Source: Microbacterium cremeum (lineage in GTDB: Bacteria > Actinomycetota > Actinomycetes > Actinomycetales > Microbacteriaceae). Taken from it: a stretch of DNA of 64,000 nt. The stretch lies in the NCBI RefSeq assembly GCF_015277855.1, contig NZ_CP063812.1, forward strand, positions 1,426,001 through 1,490,000. Direction: 5' to 3'. A program made the position numbers and the translations under genes. The notes below the pieces were generated by a model. The model ran no database searches. It was not told where the DNA came from and saw nothing but the letters and a program-made list of their open reading frames with translations. Each line of letters begins with the position of its first letter. The first letter of the stretch is position 1. Below are positions 7,561 through 16,308 of the stretch, one piece after another.

Positions 7561-8739
7561 AGGCGCCCTCGTGCCGCCGGTGCCCGAGACGGCGATGACG
7601 GATGCCGCGACCGCGTCCGCGACGGCATCCAGCGGCTCGCTCAGCGAGTGCGGGAACGTGAAGCGCACCGCCGTGCGCGCGATCTCGGGGTCCACGCCCA
7701 TCGCGACCAGCACATGCGAGGGCTCGTCGCTGCCCGCCGCGCACGCCGACCCGCTCGATGACACGACGCCGCGGCGTTCGAGTTCGAGCAGCACGGCCTC
7801 GCCGCTGGTGCCGGCGAACGTGAAGCTCGCGGTGCCGGGGAGCCGGTGCACGGGGTCGCCCGTGAGCGCGGCCGACGGCACGGCGCCGAGCACGCGGGCC
7901 ACGAACCTGTCGCGGATCGCGGAGACGCGGGCCGCCGCCTGCGCGCGTTCGGTCTCGGCGAGCTCGAGTGCCGTGGCGAACCCGACGGCCCCGGCCACGT
8001 TCTCGGTGCCGCTGCGCCGCCCGCGCTCCTGGCCGCCGCCGTGCAGCACCGGCTCCAGCGGCACGCGCCCGCGCACCGCCAGCACCCCGGTGCCCTTGGG
8101 GGCGCCGATCTTGTGCCCGGCGAGCGAGATCGCGTCGTAGCCGAGTTCCGCGGCCGAGAGCGTCAGCCAGCCGGCGGCCTGCACCGCGTCGAGGTGCAGC
8201 GGCGCGCGCCGCTCGTGGGCGACCGCGGCGAGGGCCGCGGCATCCTGCACCGTCCCGACCTCGTTGTTGGCGTACCCGATGCTCACGACCGCGGTGCCGC
8301 CCTCGTCGCTCGGCGAGCGGAGCGCGGCGGCGAGGACGTCCGGCGAGACGCGACCGTGCTCGTCGACGTCGAGGAGGGTGATCGCGAAGCCGTGGAAGCG
8401 CTGCAGGAAGCGGGCGGACTCGAGCACCGCCTCATGCTCGATCGGCGTCGTGATCACGTGCCGCGCGCCGTGGTGCTCGAGCGCCGCGAGGGCGATGCCT
8501 TTGACCGCGAGGTTGTCGGCCTCGGTGCCGCCCGAGGTAAAGACGACATCGCCCGCGCGCATGCCCAGCACCCGTGCGACGCGTCGCCGGGCGTCGTCGA
8601 GCGCGTCGGCGGCGGCCTCGCCCACGGTGTGACGGCTCGACGGATTGCCGAACCAGCGCGTGAGGTACGGCGTCATGGCCTCGAGCACCTCCGGGCGCAC
8701 CGGGGTCGTGGCCGCGTTGTCGAGGTAGAGCATGCTCAT
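7558..8739 (-). CDS. nadS: NadS-type cysteine desulfurase (class V PLP enzyme)
   Basis: This 393-residue IscS/NifS-like enzyme takes sulfur from cysteine. Visible residues are His102 in PIEHEAVLE, the PLP-binding Lys210 in LAGHKIGAPKGTG, and the persulfide Cys333 in SSSGSACAAGS. It is the last gene of the NAD operon, 13 nt after nadC. Such nad-linked desulfurases supply sulfur for the 4Fe-4S cluster of NadA, as in the nadA-nadC-nadS cluster of Corynebacterium; location rather than sequence separates it from the general IscS, so the specific role is an inference. ATG 8739 and ATG 8733 are both possible starts. Confidence 0.88.
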   Translation of the reverse strand: MSMLYLDNAATTPVRPEVLEAMTPYLTRWFGNPSSRHTVGEAAADALDDARRRVARVLGMRAGDVVFTSGGTEADNLAVKGIALAALEHHGARHVITTPIEHEAVLESARFLQRFHGFAITLLDVDEHGRVSPDVLAAALRSPSDEGGTAVVSIGYANNEVGTVQDAAALAAVAHERRAPLHLDAVQAAGWLTLSAAELGYDAISLAGHKIGAPKGTGVLAVRGRVPLEPVLHGGGQERGRRSGTENVAGAVGFATALELAETERAQAAARVSAIRDRFVARVLGAVPSAALTGDPVHRLPGTASFTFAGTSGEAVLLELERRGVVSSSGSACAAGSDEPSHVLVAMGVDPEIARTAVRFTFPHSLSEPLDAVADAVAASVIAVSGTGGTRAP

Positions 8740-8752
8740 GGCGGGACCGCCG

Positions 8753-9628
8753 TCAGGAGGCGTCGATGCGCACGTCGAGACCCAGATCGAGCGCTCGCGC
8801 GGAGTGCGTGAGCGCGCCCACCGAGATCACGTCGACACCGGTCTCGGCGATCGCGCGCACGGTTTCGAGCGACACCCCTCCCGACGCCTCGACCACGGCG
8901 CGTCCGGCGACCTGGGCGACACCTGCCCGCAGCTCGTCGAGCGTGAAGTTGTCGAGCATTATCGTGCCGATCCCGGCCTCGAGCACGGGCTCGATCTGCT
9001 CGAGCCGGTCGACCTCGACCTCGAGGTGCGTCGTGTGCGGGAGCCGGTCCTTCGCCGCCCGCAGGGCCGCCGTGATCGCCGCGCCCCATGCGTCGCCGCG
9101 CGCGCCGCGCGCGAGGACGGCGAGGTGGTTGTCCTTGGCCATCACCGCGTCCGAGAGCGAGTGGCGGTGGTTGCGCCCGCCGCCGTCGCGCACGGCCTTG
9201 CGCTCGAAGGCGCGCAGGCCCGGTGTCGTCTTGCGCGTGTCGGCGATGCGGACGCCGGTGTGCGCCACTTCGGCCACGTATCGTCCGGTGAGCGTCGCGA
9301 TGCCCGACATCCGCTGCGCGAAGTTCAGGCCGATGCGCTCGGCGGTGAGCACGCCGCGCGCCGGGCCGGTGACCACGGCGAGCACCGCGCCCGGCTCGAA
9401 CCATTCGCCGTCTTCGACGACGAGCTGCACCTCGATGCGCGGATCCGTCAGCCGGAACGCCGCCTGGAACACCTCGCCTCCCGAGAAGACCCCGGGCTCG
9501 CGCGCGACGAGGTCGGCACGCGCGGCGGCGGTCTCGGGCAGCAGGTACTCGCTCGTGGCGTCGCCCCAGGGCGCGTCCTCCTCGAGCGCGGCGGCCACGA
9601 CGCGGTCGATGTGGGCGCGGGTCAGCAT
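8753..9628 (-). CDS. nadC: Nicotinate-nucleotide pyrophosphorylase (quinolinate phosphoribosyltransferase)
   Basis: This 291-residue enzyme converts quinolinate and PRPP to nicotinate mononucleotide, CO2 and pyrophosphate. Family signatures are present: ALEEDAPWGDAT at the N-terminus, FAQRMSGIATLT, the substrate-binding DTRKTTPGLRAFERKAVRDGGGRNHR, KDNHL, and the C-terminal VEASGGVSLETV and GVDVISVGALTHS. Length matches the family. ATG 9628 overlaps the nadB stop (9622-9624) by 7 nt, which suggests translational coupling. Confidence 0.95.
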   Translation of the reverse strand: MLTRAHIDRVVAAALEEDAPWGDATSEYLLPETAAARADLVAREPGVFSGGEVFQAAFRLTDPRIEVQLVVEDGEWFEPGAVLAVVTGPARGVLTAERIGLNFAQRMSGIATLTGRYVAEVAHTGVRIADTRKTTPGLRAFERKAVRDGGGRNHRHSLSDAVMAKDNHLAVLARGARGDAWGAAITAALRAAKDRLPHTTHLEVEVDRLEQIEPVLEAGIGTIMLDNFTLDELRAGVAQVAGRAVVEASGGVSLETVRAIAETGVDVISVGALTHSARALDLGLDVRIDAS

Positions 9629-11307
9629 GCGACCGCCGCCTCGGCGACGAGCGAGCCCGCGAGGGCGGTGTCGGAGCGATAGTGGGCGCCGACCGATTCG
9701 CGGCGCTCCCGCGCGGCGGCGACGAGGCGCTCGGCCACCAGCAGCAGGTTCTCGTCCTCGAGCTCGCGCTCGGTGCGCGGGGCGCGCGCCTGCGAGCGCC
9801 AGGCGGCGATGACGGATGCCGCGTGCCCGAGCCCCTGTTCGTCGCGCACGAGTCCCGCGTGATCCCACAGGAGCTCCTGCAGCGCTCGCCGCGAGAACGC
9901 CGGCACCGCCGCCGCCACTCCGGGTTCGTTCGTCGTGGAGGTGCGCGGTACAGCCGCTGCGGTGCGCGCATGCGACGAACCGACCGTGTGGGAGAGGCCC
10001 GGCCACGCCGGAGACGCGGCGTCCGCCGCGATCACGTCTCCCGCGCGGGCGCCGAACACGGCGCCCTCGAGGAGCGAGTTCGACGCGAGCCGGTTCGCGC
10101 CGTGCACGCCGGTGCGCGCGACCTCGCCCACCGCGTACAGACCCGGCAGCGACGTGCGTCCGTGCAGGTCGGTCGACACGCCGCCCATCAGGTAATGCGC
10201 GGCGGGCGTCACCGGGATCGGCTCCCGCGCCCAGTCGAGCCCGCGTTCGCGCACGGCGCGGTCGATGGTGGGGAACCGGCGGGCCAGGAACGCCGCGCGG
10301 GCCGAGGTCGCCCGATCGAGCGCCGCCGACGAAGCCGTGCCTGCGATCGCGTCCGGCGGCGTACCGAGGTCATCGGCCGGGTGCAGGTGCGTCGCGTCGA
10401 GGAGCACCGGGCGCCCGTCCTGCGCCTCCATCTGCCGTGCGATCGCGCGCGCGACGACGTCTCGCGGCGCGAGCTCGCCGTCGGGGTGCGCGTCGAACGC
10501 GAAGCGCCGGCCGTGCTCGTCGACCAGGGTCGCGCCCTCGCCGCGCACCGCCTCCGAGACCAGGAACGACTCGCCCACCGGGAGCACGGTCGGGTGGAAC
10601 TGGAAGAACTCGAGGTCGGCGACGGCGGCACCGGCGCGCAGCGCGGCCGCGATGCCGTCACCGGTGGCCACCGGGGGATTGGTGGAATGCGCGTACAGCT
10701 CGCCGGCGCCGCCGGTGGCGAGCACGACCGCGTCGGCGGCGACGGTCCGGCGCGCGCCGGGCACGGCATCCGTCTCGCCGACCAGCAGGTCGACGCCGGT
10801 CACGGCGCCGGCCGTGACGACGAGGTCGACGAGGAAGGCGTGCTCGATGACCTCGACGGCGCTCGCGCGCAGGCGTGCGACGAGCGCCCTCTCGATCGCC
10901 GTGCCGGTGGCGTCGCCGCCGGCGTGCAGGATGCGGGGGTACGAATGGGCGGCCTCGAGGCCCTTGACGAAGTCGCCGTCGCGGTCGCGGTCGAACGCGA
11001 CGCCGATGTCGATGAGCTCGCGGATGCGGGACGGCCCCTCCTCGACGAGGACGCGCACGGCGTCCGGGTCGCCGAGCCCCGCGCCGGCGGCGAGCGTGTC
11101 GCGGACGTGGTCCTCGGCACGGTCGTCGCCGAACATGACGCCCGCGATGCCGCCCTGCGCGAAACGCGTGTTGGCGTGCTCGAGCACATCCTTCGTGACG
11201 AGCGTCACGCGGCAGCCGCGGTCGACGGCGTGCAGCGCGGTGATGAGCCCCGCGATGCCGGAGCCCACCACGACGACCGCTGGGCCCTGCGGCCCCCGGG
11301 ATGTCAT
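9622..11307 (-). CDS. nadB: L-aspartate oxidase
   Basis: This 561-residue flavoprotein oxidises L-aspartate to iminoaspartate, the first step of de novo NAD synthesis. The N-terminal FAD-binding motif is VVVGSGIAGLITALHA (residues ~12-27), followed by HANTRFAQGGIAGV and the adenine-binding AHSYPRILHAGGDATG. The fumarate-reductase-type signature LEFFQFHPTVL and the C-terminal FAD motif VGEVARTGVHGANRLASNSLLEG are intact. The C-terminal helical domain (from ~430) includes an Ala/Thr-rich linker. ATG 11307 overlaps the nadA stop (ATGA). Confidence 0.95.
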   Translation of the reverse strand: MTSRGPQGPAVVVVGSGIAGLITALHAVDRGCRVTLVTKDVLEHANTRFAQGGIAGVMFGDDRAEDHVRDTLAAGAGLGDPDAVRVLVEEGPSRIRELIDIGVAFDRDRDGDFVKGLEAAHSYPRILHAGGDATGTAIERALVARLRASAVEVIEHAFLVDLVVTAGAVTGVDLLVGETDAVPGARRTVAADAVVLATGGAGELYAHSTNPPVATGDGIAAALRAGAAVADLEFFQFHPTVLPVGESFLVSEAVRGEGATLVDEHGRRFAFDAHPDGELAPRDVVARAIARQMEAQDGRPVLLDATHLHPADDLGTPPDAIAGTASSAALDRATSARAAFLARRFPTIDRAVRERGLDWAREPIPVTPAAHYLMGGVSTDLHGRTSLPGLYAVGEVARTGVHGANRLASNSLLEGAVFGARAGDVIAADAASPAWPGLSHTVGSSHARTAAAVPRTSTTNEPGVAAAVPAFSRRALQELLWDHAGLVRDEQGLGHAASVIAAWRSQARAPRTERELEDENLLLVAERLVAAARERRESVGAHYRSDTALAGSLVAEAAVAC

Positions 11308-12692
11308 GACGCGTTCTCCCAGTCGGCGGCGGGTGCTGCCGGCGGCTTGGCGGCGAGCATGCGCTCGAGCGCGACGCGTGCCGGCTCGGCGACATCGGAC
11401 GGCACCACGATGCGGTTGCGCACCTCGCCGGTCACGAGTCCCTCCAGCACCCATGCGAGGTAGCCGGGGTGGATGCGGTACATCGTCGAGCAGGGGCACA
11501 CGACGGGGTCGAGGCAGAAGATCTCGTGCTGCGGGTGCTGGGCGGCCAGGCGCTGCACGAGGTTCACCTCGGTGCCGATCGCGAAGGCGGTCGGCTCGGT
11601 CGCCGCCTCGATCGCCTTGCGGATGTAGTCGGTCGAGCCGGACTCGTCGGCGGCGTCGACGACGTCCATGGGGCATTCGGGGTGCACGATCACGCGCACG
11701 CCCGGGTGCTCGGCGCGCGCCTTGTCGATCTGGTCGACCGAGAAGCGGCGGTGCACCGAGCAGAAGCCGTGCCACAGGATGACGCGGGCGTCTTCGAGGG
11801 CCTCGGCGGATGCCCCGCCCAGGGGGCGCCGCGGGTTCCACATCGGCATCTGCTCGAGCGGCACGCCCATCGCCTTCGCGGTGTTGCGGCCCAGGTGCTG
11901 ATCGGGGAAGAAGAGCACGCGGCGGCCGCGCTGGAACGCCCACTCCAGCACGGTGCGGGCGTTCGACGACGTGCAGACGATACCGCCGTGGCGCCCCACG
12001 AAGCCCTTGATGGCGGCCGAGGAGTTCATGTACGTGACGGGGATGACGGGCACGAGGCCGTCGGCATCCGGCTTGTCCATGTCGCCGTAGATCTCGGCGA
12101 GCTGCTCCCAGCAGTCCTCGACCTGGTCGATGTCGGCCATGTCGGCCATCGAGCAGCCGGCGGCGAGGTTCGGCAGGATCACGGCCTGCTCGGGACGCGA
12201 GAGCAGGTCGGCGGTCTCGGCCATGAAGTGGACGCCGCAGAACACGATCGCCTCGGCATCCGGGTGCTCCAGCGCGGCGTTGGCGAGCTGGAACGAGTCG
12301 CCCACGTAGTCGGCGTGCACGACGACCTCTTCGCGCTGATAGAAGTGGCCGAGCACGACGACGCGGTCGCCGAGCGTCGCCTTGGCGGCGCGGATCCGGT
12401 TGTCGAGCTCCGCCTCGGACGCCTCGCGGTACTCGCGGGGCAGCTCGCCCTGCCGGGGAGACCCCGTCGGGATGACGTCGCCCATCGACGAGCCCGGCCC
12501 GTACCCGGGACGGATGTCGAAGTCCCACGGGCCGGCGGCGAGGTCGGTGGTGCACGTCTGCGCGGTGGAGGCGCCCGACACGATCGCCTGGATCTCGTGA
12601 TCCACCGAGGCGTCCATGCTGTTCCGCTGCGCGGGGTTTCCCCGCTCCGCGGGGCCGAGCCGGGGCTTGAGGGTGATGTCGACGGCGGGCAT
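11304..12692 (-). CDS. nadA: Quinolinate synthase (4Fe-4S)
   Basis: This 462-residue enzyme condenses iminoaspartate with dihydroxyacetone phosphate to quinolinate. Cluster cysteines occur in the expected contexts: FCGVHFMAETAD, VHPECPMDV and VVCPCSTMY. VLGHFYQREEV and YMNSSAAIKGFVGRHGG are also characteristic. It has about 90 residues before the core (ending near PREYREASEAEL) that E. coli NadA lacks; this extension has little predicted structure. ATG 12692 follows a weak CGGAG site. It lies 23 nt after nrtR and overlaps nadB by 4 nt. Confidence 0.94.
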   Translation of the reverse strand: MPAVDITLKPRLGPAERGNPAQRNSMDASVDHEIQAIVSGASTAQTCTTDLAAGPWDFDIRPGYGPGSSMGDVIPTGSPRQGELPREYREASEAELDNRIRAAKATLGDRVVVLGHFYQREEVVVHADYVGDSFQLANAALEHPDAEAIVFCGVHFMAETADLLSRPEQAVILPNLAAGCSMADMADIDQVEDCWEQLAEIYGDMDKPDADGLVPVIPVTYMNSSAAIKGFVGRHGGIVCTSSNARTVLEWAFQRGRRVLFFPDQHLGRNTAKAMGVPLEQMPMWNPRRPLGGASAEALEDARVILWHGFCSVHRRFSVDQIDKARAEHPGVRVIVHPECPMDVVDAADESGSTDYIRKAIEAATEPTAFAIGTEVNLVQRLAAQHPQHEIFCLDPVVCPCSTMYRIHPGYLAWVLEGLVTGEVRNRIVVPSDVAEPARVALERMLAAKPPAAPAADWENAS

Positions 12693-12715
12693 GTCGGGTG
12701 CTCCGTTCGGGTTCG

Positions 12716-13450
12716 TCAGTCGCGGGCGCCGAGGGGGCCGCGATCGGCCAGCTCGACGTCCTGGTTGTAGCGGTAGAGCCGCGCGGGACGGTGGCTTCCG
12801 GTGCGGAAGCCGTCGGTGGGGATGAGGGTGCCGGAGTTCTCGACCTGACGGCGGAAGTTCGCCGGGTCCAGTCGCCGGCCGAGGATCGCCTCGTACACCT
12901 CGCGCAGCTCCGCGAGGGTGAACTCGTCGGCGAGGAGGCCATGCGCGATGCGGCTGTAGCCGACCTTGTTGCGCAGCCGCCACAGCGCGTACTCGACGAT
13001 CTCGTTGTGGTCGAAGGCGAGCTGGGGCAGTGCTGCGGCGTCGAACCAGCGGACGTTCTCGAACGCGTCGCCGCGATCGCCGAGCCCCGTCGAGACATCG
13101 GGACGGATGAGAGCCCAGTACACGATCGAGACGACGCGCGAGGGGGAGCGGTCGACGGCGCCGAACGCGTACAGCTGCTCGAGATAGCTCGGCGCGAGCC
13201 CGGTGGTCTCGGCGAGGGTGCGGGATGCCGCCGTCTCGAGGTCCTCGGCGACGTCGAGCCATCCGCCGGGAAGCGCCCACTGCCCTTCGTGCGGGTCGCG
13301 CGTACGGCGCACCAGCGGCAGCACGACGCCGGTCGCCTCGCTGCCGGGAAGGGTCCCGAGCGAGAAGATCACGGTCGACACCGCGACGCGCGTCGGCTCG
13401 GCGGCCGTCGCGGCGGGGCGGGATTCGGGGCGGAGGACTGTTCTGGTCAT
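12716..13450 (-). CDS. nrtR: NrtR/NdnR-type Nudix transcriptional repressor of NAD synthesis
   Basis: This 244-residue protein joins a Nudix fold (residues ~22-155) to a C-terminal winged helix (~160-235: TLAELREVYEAILGRRLDPANFRRQV). The Nudix box WALPGGWLDVAEDLETAASRTLAETTGL lacks the catalytic REx2EE glutamates, as expected for a ligand-sensing repressor rather than a hydrolase. C. glutamicum NdnR, first gene of the same operon, represses it when NAD is sufficient; the same role is inferred here from fold and position. ATG 13450 is preferred; a GTG at 13471 in the same frame would overlap the promoter region. Confidence 0.88.
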   Translation of the reverse strand: MTRTVLRPESRPAATAAEPTRVAVSTVIFSLGTLPGSEATGVVLPLVRRTRDPHEGQWALPGGWLDVAEDLETAASRTLAETTGLAPSYLEQLYAFGAVDRSPSRVVSIVYWALIRPDVSTGLGDRGDAFENVRWFDAAALPQLAFDHNEIVEYALWRLRNKVGYSRIAHGLLADEFTLAELREVYEAILGRRLDPANFRRQVENSGTLIPTDGFRTGSHRPARLYRYNQDVELADRGPLGARD

Positions 13451-13452
13451 GG

Positions 13453-13485
13453 TGACTCTAACTCTCGTCACCGATCATAGTGTCA
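13453..13485 (-). promoter_or_regulatory. Candidate promoter and NrtR operator of the nad operon
   Basis: Upstream of nrtR the minus strand contains TATGAT (13479-13474) and TAGAGT (13460-13455), either of which could be a -10 box. They lie inside an imperfect inverted repeat: TGACACTA (13485-13478) and TAGAGTCA (13460-13453), one mismatch in eight, 17 nt apart. An operator overlapping the promoter fits autoregulation by NrtR. This is seen by eye only. Confidence 0.4.
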
Positions 13486-13603
13486 ATGTGACCAGAAGCC
13501 AAACGCCCGCCGTCACACGACACGGGCGACCCGGACGCGCCGGGACGTAGGGTCCTCCCAGACTCCCTGCATAGCCTGGCCGGAGGATTCGGGAGGAGTG
13601 CGG

Positions 13604-14776
13604 ATGATCGTCGTCGACGTGCTGGTCGTGCTCATCCTGGTCGGGGCGCTCGTCGCCGGTCTGCAGCGCGGGTTCTTCGCCAGCATCGGCACCCTCGTGG
13701 GGCTTGCCGCCGGGGCGTTCGCCGCGTACTGGCTGACCCCGCTGGTGAGTTCGTGGGTCGGCTCGCCCGCCTGGCGCGGCCCCGTCGTGCTCGCGACCGC
13801 GATCGGCCTGCTGGGCGTCGGCGCGGCCGCCGGTGCGGCGATCGGAGCGGCGCTGCGCTCGGGCGCCGACCGACTCAAGCTGCGCGGCATCGAACGATTC
13901 CTCGGCGGACTCGCGTCGCTCGTCGTGGCGACGCTCGCGCTCGCACTGGTCGCCCCGGCGATCGCGGTGGCCGGCATCCCGGTCGTGTCGTCGGCCGTCG
14001 CCTCCTCCACCGTGCTGCGCGGGATCGATGCGCTCACCCCCGACCCCGTCGACGCCGCGCTCGCCGAGCTGCGCGGAGCGGTGATCGACGACGGGCTGCC
14101 GCGCTTGGGCGAGCTCCTGGGTCCCGGCGTCGCGGATCCTGCGCCCCCGGTCGCCCTGGACGATCCCGAGCTGGAGCGGGCCGCGGCATCCGTCGCCCGG
14201 GTCTCAGGCACCGCCTACGCGTGCGGGCGGGGATCGACGGGGAGCGGATTCGTCATCGCGCCCGATCGCGTCGTGACCAACGCCCATGTCGTGGCGGGAG
14301 TCGACACGCCGCTCGTCGAGCTTCCGGGCGTGGCCGCGCGCGAGGGGCGCATCGTGTACTTCGATCCGATCGACGACCTCGCGGTGATCGCCGTCGACGA
14401 TCTGGGCGCCGAGCCGCTGCCGTTCAGCGCCACTCTTCCCGCGGGCGCCGCCGCGGCGATCCAGGGCTACCCGCACGGAGGCCCGTTCACGATGGTGACG
14501 GCGGGGGTCCAGTCGGCGGGCACCGCCACGGTGCCCGACATCTACAGCGACTCGTGGAACCCGCGCGAGATCTACGCGCTCGAGGCCGAGGTGCGTCCAG
14601 GCAACTCCGGCGGTCCGCTGCTGACTGCGGACGGTGCCGTCGCCGGCGTCGTGTTCGCGCGCGCCGAGCATGACGCGATGCTCGGATACGCCATGACGAT
14701 GGCCGAGCTCACCCCGGTCGCCGCGCAGGCGCCGTCGCTGCAGAACGAGGTGTCGACGGGTCGCTGCGTGGGTTGA
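13604..14776 (+). CDS. MarP-like membrane serine protease (CvpA + trypsin domains)
   Basis: This 390-residue protein starts with a CvpA/colicin V-type membrane domain of four helices (residues 1-~125, beginning IVVDVLVVLILVGALVAGLQRG) and ends in an extracytoplasmic chymotrypsin-like protease. The catalytic triad is visible: His228 in TNAHVV, Asp257 or Asp258 in DPIDDLAVIAV, and Ser335 in PGNSGGPLL. Two Cys (in TAYACGRGS and near the C-terminus in GRCVG) could form the disulfide known from M. tuberculosis MarP, which protects cells against acid and oxidative stress. ATG 13604 is supported by GGAGGA 6 nt upstream; GTG 13598 abuts that site directly and is rejected. It is divergent from nrtR. 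Confidence 0.88.
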   Translation: MIVVDVLVVLILVGALVAGLQRGFFASIGTLVGLAAGAFAAYWLTPLVSSWVGSPAWRGPVVLATAIGLLGVGAAAGAAIGAALRSGADRLKLRGIERFLGGLASLVVATLALALVAPAIAVAGIPVVSSAVASSTVLRGIDALTPDPVDAALAELRGAVIDDGLPRLGELLGPGVADPAPPVALDDPELERAAASVARVSGTAYACGRGSTGSGFVIAPDRVVTNAHVVAGVDTPLVELPGVAAREGRIVYFDPIDDLAVIAVDDLGAEPLPFSATLPAGAAAAIQGYPHGGPFTMVTAGVQSAGTATVPDIYSDSWNPREIYALEAEVRPGNSGGPLLTADGAVAGVVFARAEHDAMLGYAMTMAELTPVAAQAPSLQNEVSTGRCVG

Positions 14777-14788
14777 CGCGCCGACCGG

Positions 14789-14794
14789 TATGCT
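14789..14794 (+). promoter_or_regulatory. Candidate -10 box for the gcv operon
   Basis: TATGCT lies about 30 nt before the first glycine aptamer and just after the marP stop. No good -35 hexamer is visible at the right spacing. Confidence 0.4.
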
Positions 14795-14824
14795 TGCTGC
14801 GCAAGTCAACACCGGCCAACGACC

Positions 14825-15099
14825 CGGGCGGGAGAGCCTCGGCAGCGATATCGCCGAGCACCGAAGGAGCAAGCCTCCCCGCCAATCTCTCAGGTACGCG
14901 TACCGTTCGGGTGTGGCCGACTCTGGAAAGTGATTCGAGCGAAGCGAGAATCGGTTGAGTACGGCGCGAGCGCCGCATCGAGACCACTCTCGCAAGCCGA
15001 CCGCTACGCGTCTCCACGCGAACGCGACGAATCCGCCGACGGTGAAACCCGGGTGTCCGCACCCGGTGAAACTCTCAGGCCCATGACAGAGGGGGAGTT
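14825..15099 (+). promoter_or_regulatory. Tandem glycine riboswitch upstream of gcvTHP
   Basis: Aptamer 1 (14825-14930) shows the conserved pieces in order: GGGCGGGAGAGCC, CCGAAGGAGCAAGCCTCC, AATCTCTCAGG and CTCTGGAAAG. Aptamer 2 (its conserved 3' part at ~15038-15099) has GGTGAAACCCGGGTG, GGTGAAACTCTCAGG and GACAGAGGGGGAG. The linker between them is unusually long (about 100 nt) and carries a separate REP-like palindrome (14953-14985). A GC-rich short hairpin (15104-15117) lies between aptamer 2 and the gcvT ribosome binding site GGGAGA and may be the expression platform. Glycine binding is expected to turn on the cleavage operon. Confidence 0.88.
14953..14985. repeat. REP-like palindrome inside the riboswitch linker
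   Basis: A 33-bp imperfect palindrome: GGTTGAGTACGGCGC, loop GAG, then CGCCGCATCGAGACC. A second, weaker palindromic piece (GATTC...GAATC, 14932-14952) precedes it. It resembles the intergenic GGTTGAGTA...TCGAAACC hairpins I associate with Microbacteriaceae genomes; no second copy was found in this window. Confidence 0.5.
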
Positions 15100-15144
15100 C
15101 ACAGGCGCCGTCCGGCGTCTGCCCGCCCGCGACCGGGAGAACTC

Positions 15145-16308
15145 ATGCCAGATCAGAACTTGTCGGAGCCCCGCACCACGGTGCTCCACGACCGCCACGA
15201 GGCGCTCGGCGCCTCCTTCACCGACTTCGGCGGCTGGCTCATGCCCGTCCGCTACAGCTCCGATCTCGCCGAGCACCACGCGGTGCGCACCGCTGCCGGA
15301 CTCTTCGACATCTCGCACATGGCGGAGTTCCTCGTGACCGGCGCGGATGCCGCGGTCTTCCTCGACTACGCACTGGCCGGACGCCTGTCGGCGATGCGCG
15401 CGGGCAAGGCGAAGTACTCCCTGGTCCTCGCGGAGTCGGGCGGCATCGTCGACGACGTCATCGTGTACCGCCTCGCCGACGATCGCTTCCTGGTGATCGC
15501 GAACGCCGGAAACCGGGATGCCGTCGCCACGGCGCTCGCCGACCGCGTCTCGGCCTTCCCGGACCCGCAGTCGCTCGACGGGAAGCCGCGGGTCACGGTC
15601 GAGGATGTGACCGACCACTTCGCCCTGATCGCCGTGCAGGGACCGGTGGCCCGTACCGTCCTCGAGTCGACGCCGTCCATCACCGACGTCGAGCCGGCGC
15701 TCGCCGACCTCGGCTACTACGCCTGGGCGTCGGGGTCGTTCGACGGCGAGACGCTGCTCATCGCGCGCACCGGCTACACCGGTGAGGACGGCTTCGAGCT
15801 TCTGGTTCCCCACCGCGCCGCCGGCGCGCTGTGGGACGCGCTCCTCGCGGCGGGCGAGCCGCACGGACTCGTGCCCGCCGGGCTCGCCGCCCGCGACACG
15901 CTGCGCCTCGAGGCGGGCATGCCGCTGTACGGCCACGAGCTGTCGCTCGACATCGTGCCCGCCCAGGCCTGTCTCGGCCGCGTCGTGGCGGCCGACAAGG
16001 ACGAGTTCGTGGGCCAGGCGGGGCTCGCCGCCGTGGTCGCCTCCGACGCCCCGGTGCTCGTGGGCCTGGTCGGCGAGGGCAAGCGGGCGGGGCGCGCCGG
16101 CTACGCCGTGTTCGCCGACGCGGATGCCGCCACCCCGATCGGCGAGATCACCAGCGGCGCGCTCAGCCCGACGCTGGGGCATCCCATCGCCATGGCCCTG
16201 GTGTCGCCCACCGCGACCGAGCCCGGCACCACCCTCTTCATCGACGTCCGGGGGACCCGCATCCCCGCCATTGTGACCGACCTGCCCTTCTACCGGAGGA
16301 ACTCATGA
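15145..16308 (+). CDS. gcvT: Aminomethyltransferase, glycine cleavage T protein
   Basis: This 387-residue enzyme releases ammonia from the aminomethyl group carried by GcvH and transfers the methylene to tetrahydrofolate. Family features are FDISHMAEF (residues ~53-61), the folate-binding domain with [11 protein letters not shown], the [12 protein letters not shown] motif, and the C-terminal domain with [22 protein letters not shown] 15145 has GGGAGA 5 nt upstream. It is the first gene of a riboswitch-controlled operon and overlaps gcvH by ATGA. Confidence 0.95.
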   Translation: MPDQNLSEPRTTVLHDRHEALGASFTDFGGWLMPVRYSSDLAEHHAVRTAAGLFDISHMAEFLVTGADAAVFLDYALAGRLSAMRAGKAKYSLVLAESGGIVDDVIVYRLADDRFLVIANAGNRDAVATALADRVSAFPDPQSLDGKPRVTVEDVTDHFALIAVQGPVARTVLESTPSITDVEPALADLGYYAWASGSFDGETLLIARTGYTGEDGFELLVPHRAAGALWDALLAAGEPHGLVPAGLAARDTLRLEAGMPLYGHELSLDIVPAQACLGRVVAADKDEFVGQAGLAAVVASDAPVLVGLVGEGKRAGRAGYAVFADADAATPIGEITSGALSPTLGHPIAMALVSPTATEPGTTLFIDVRGTRIPAIVTDLPFYRRNS

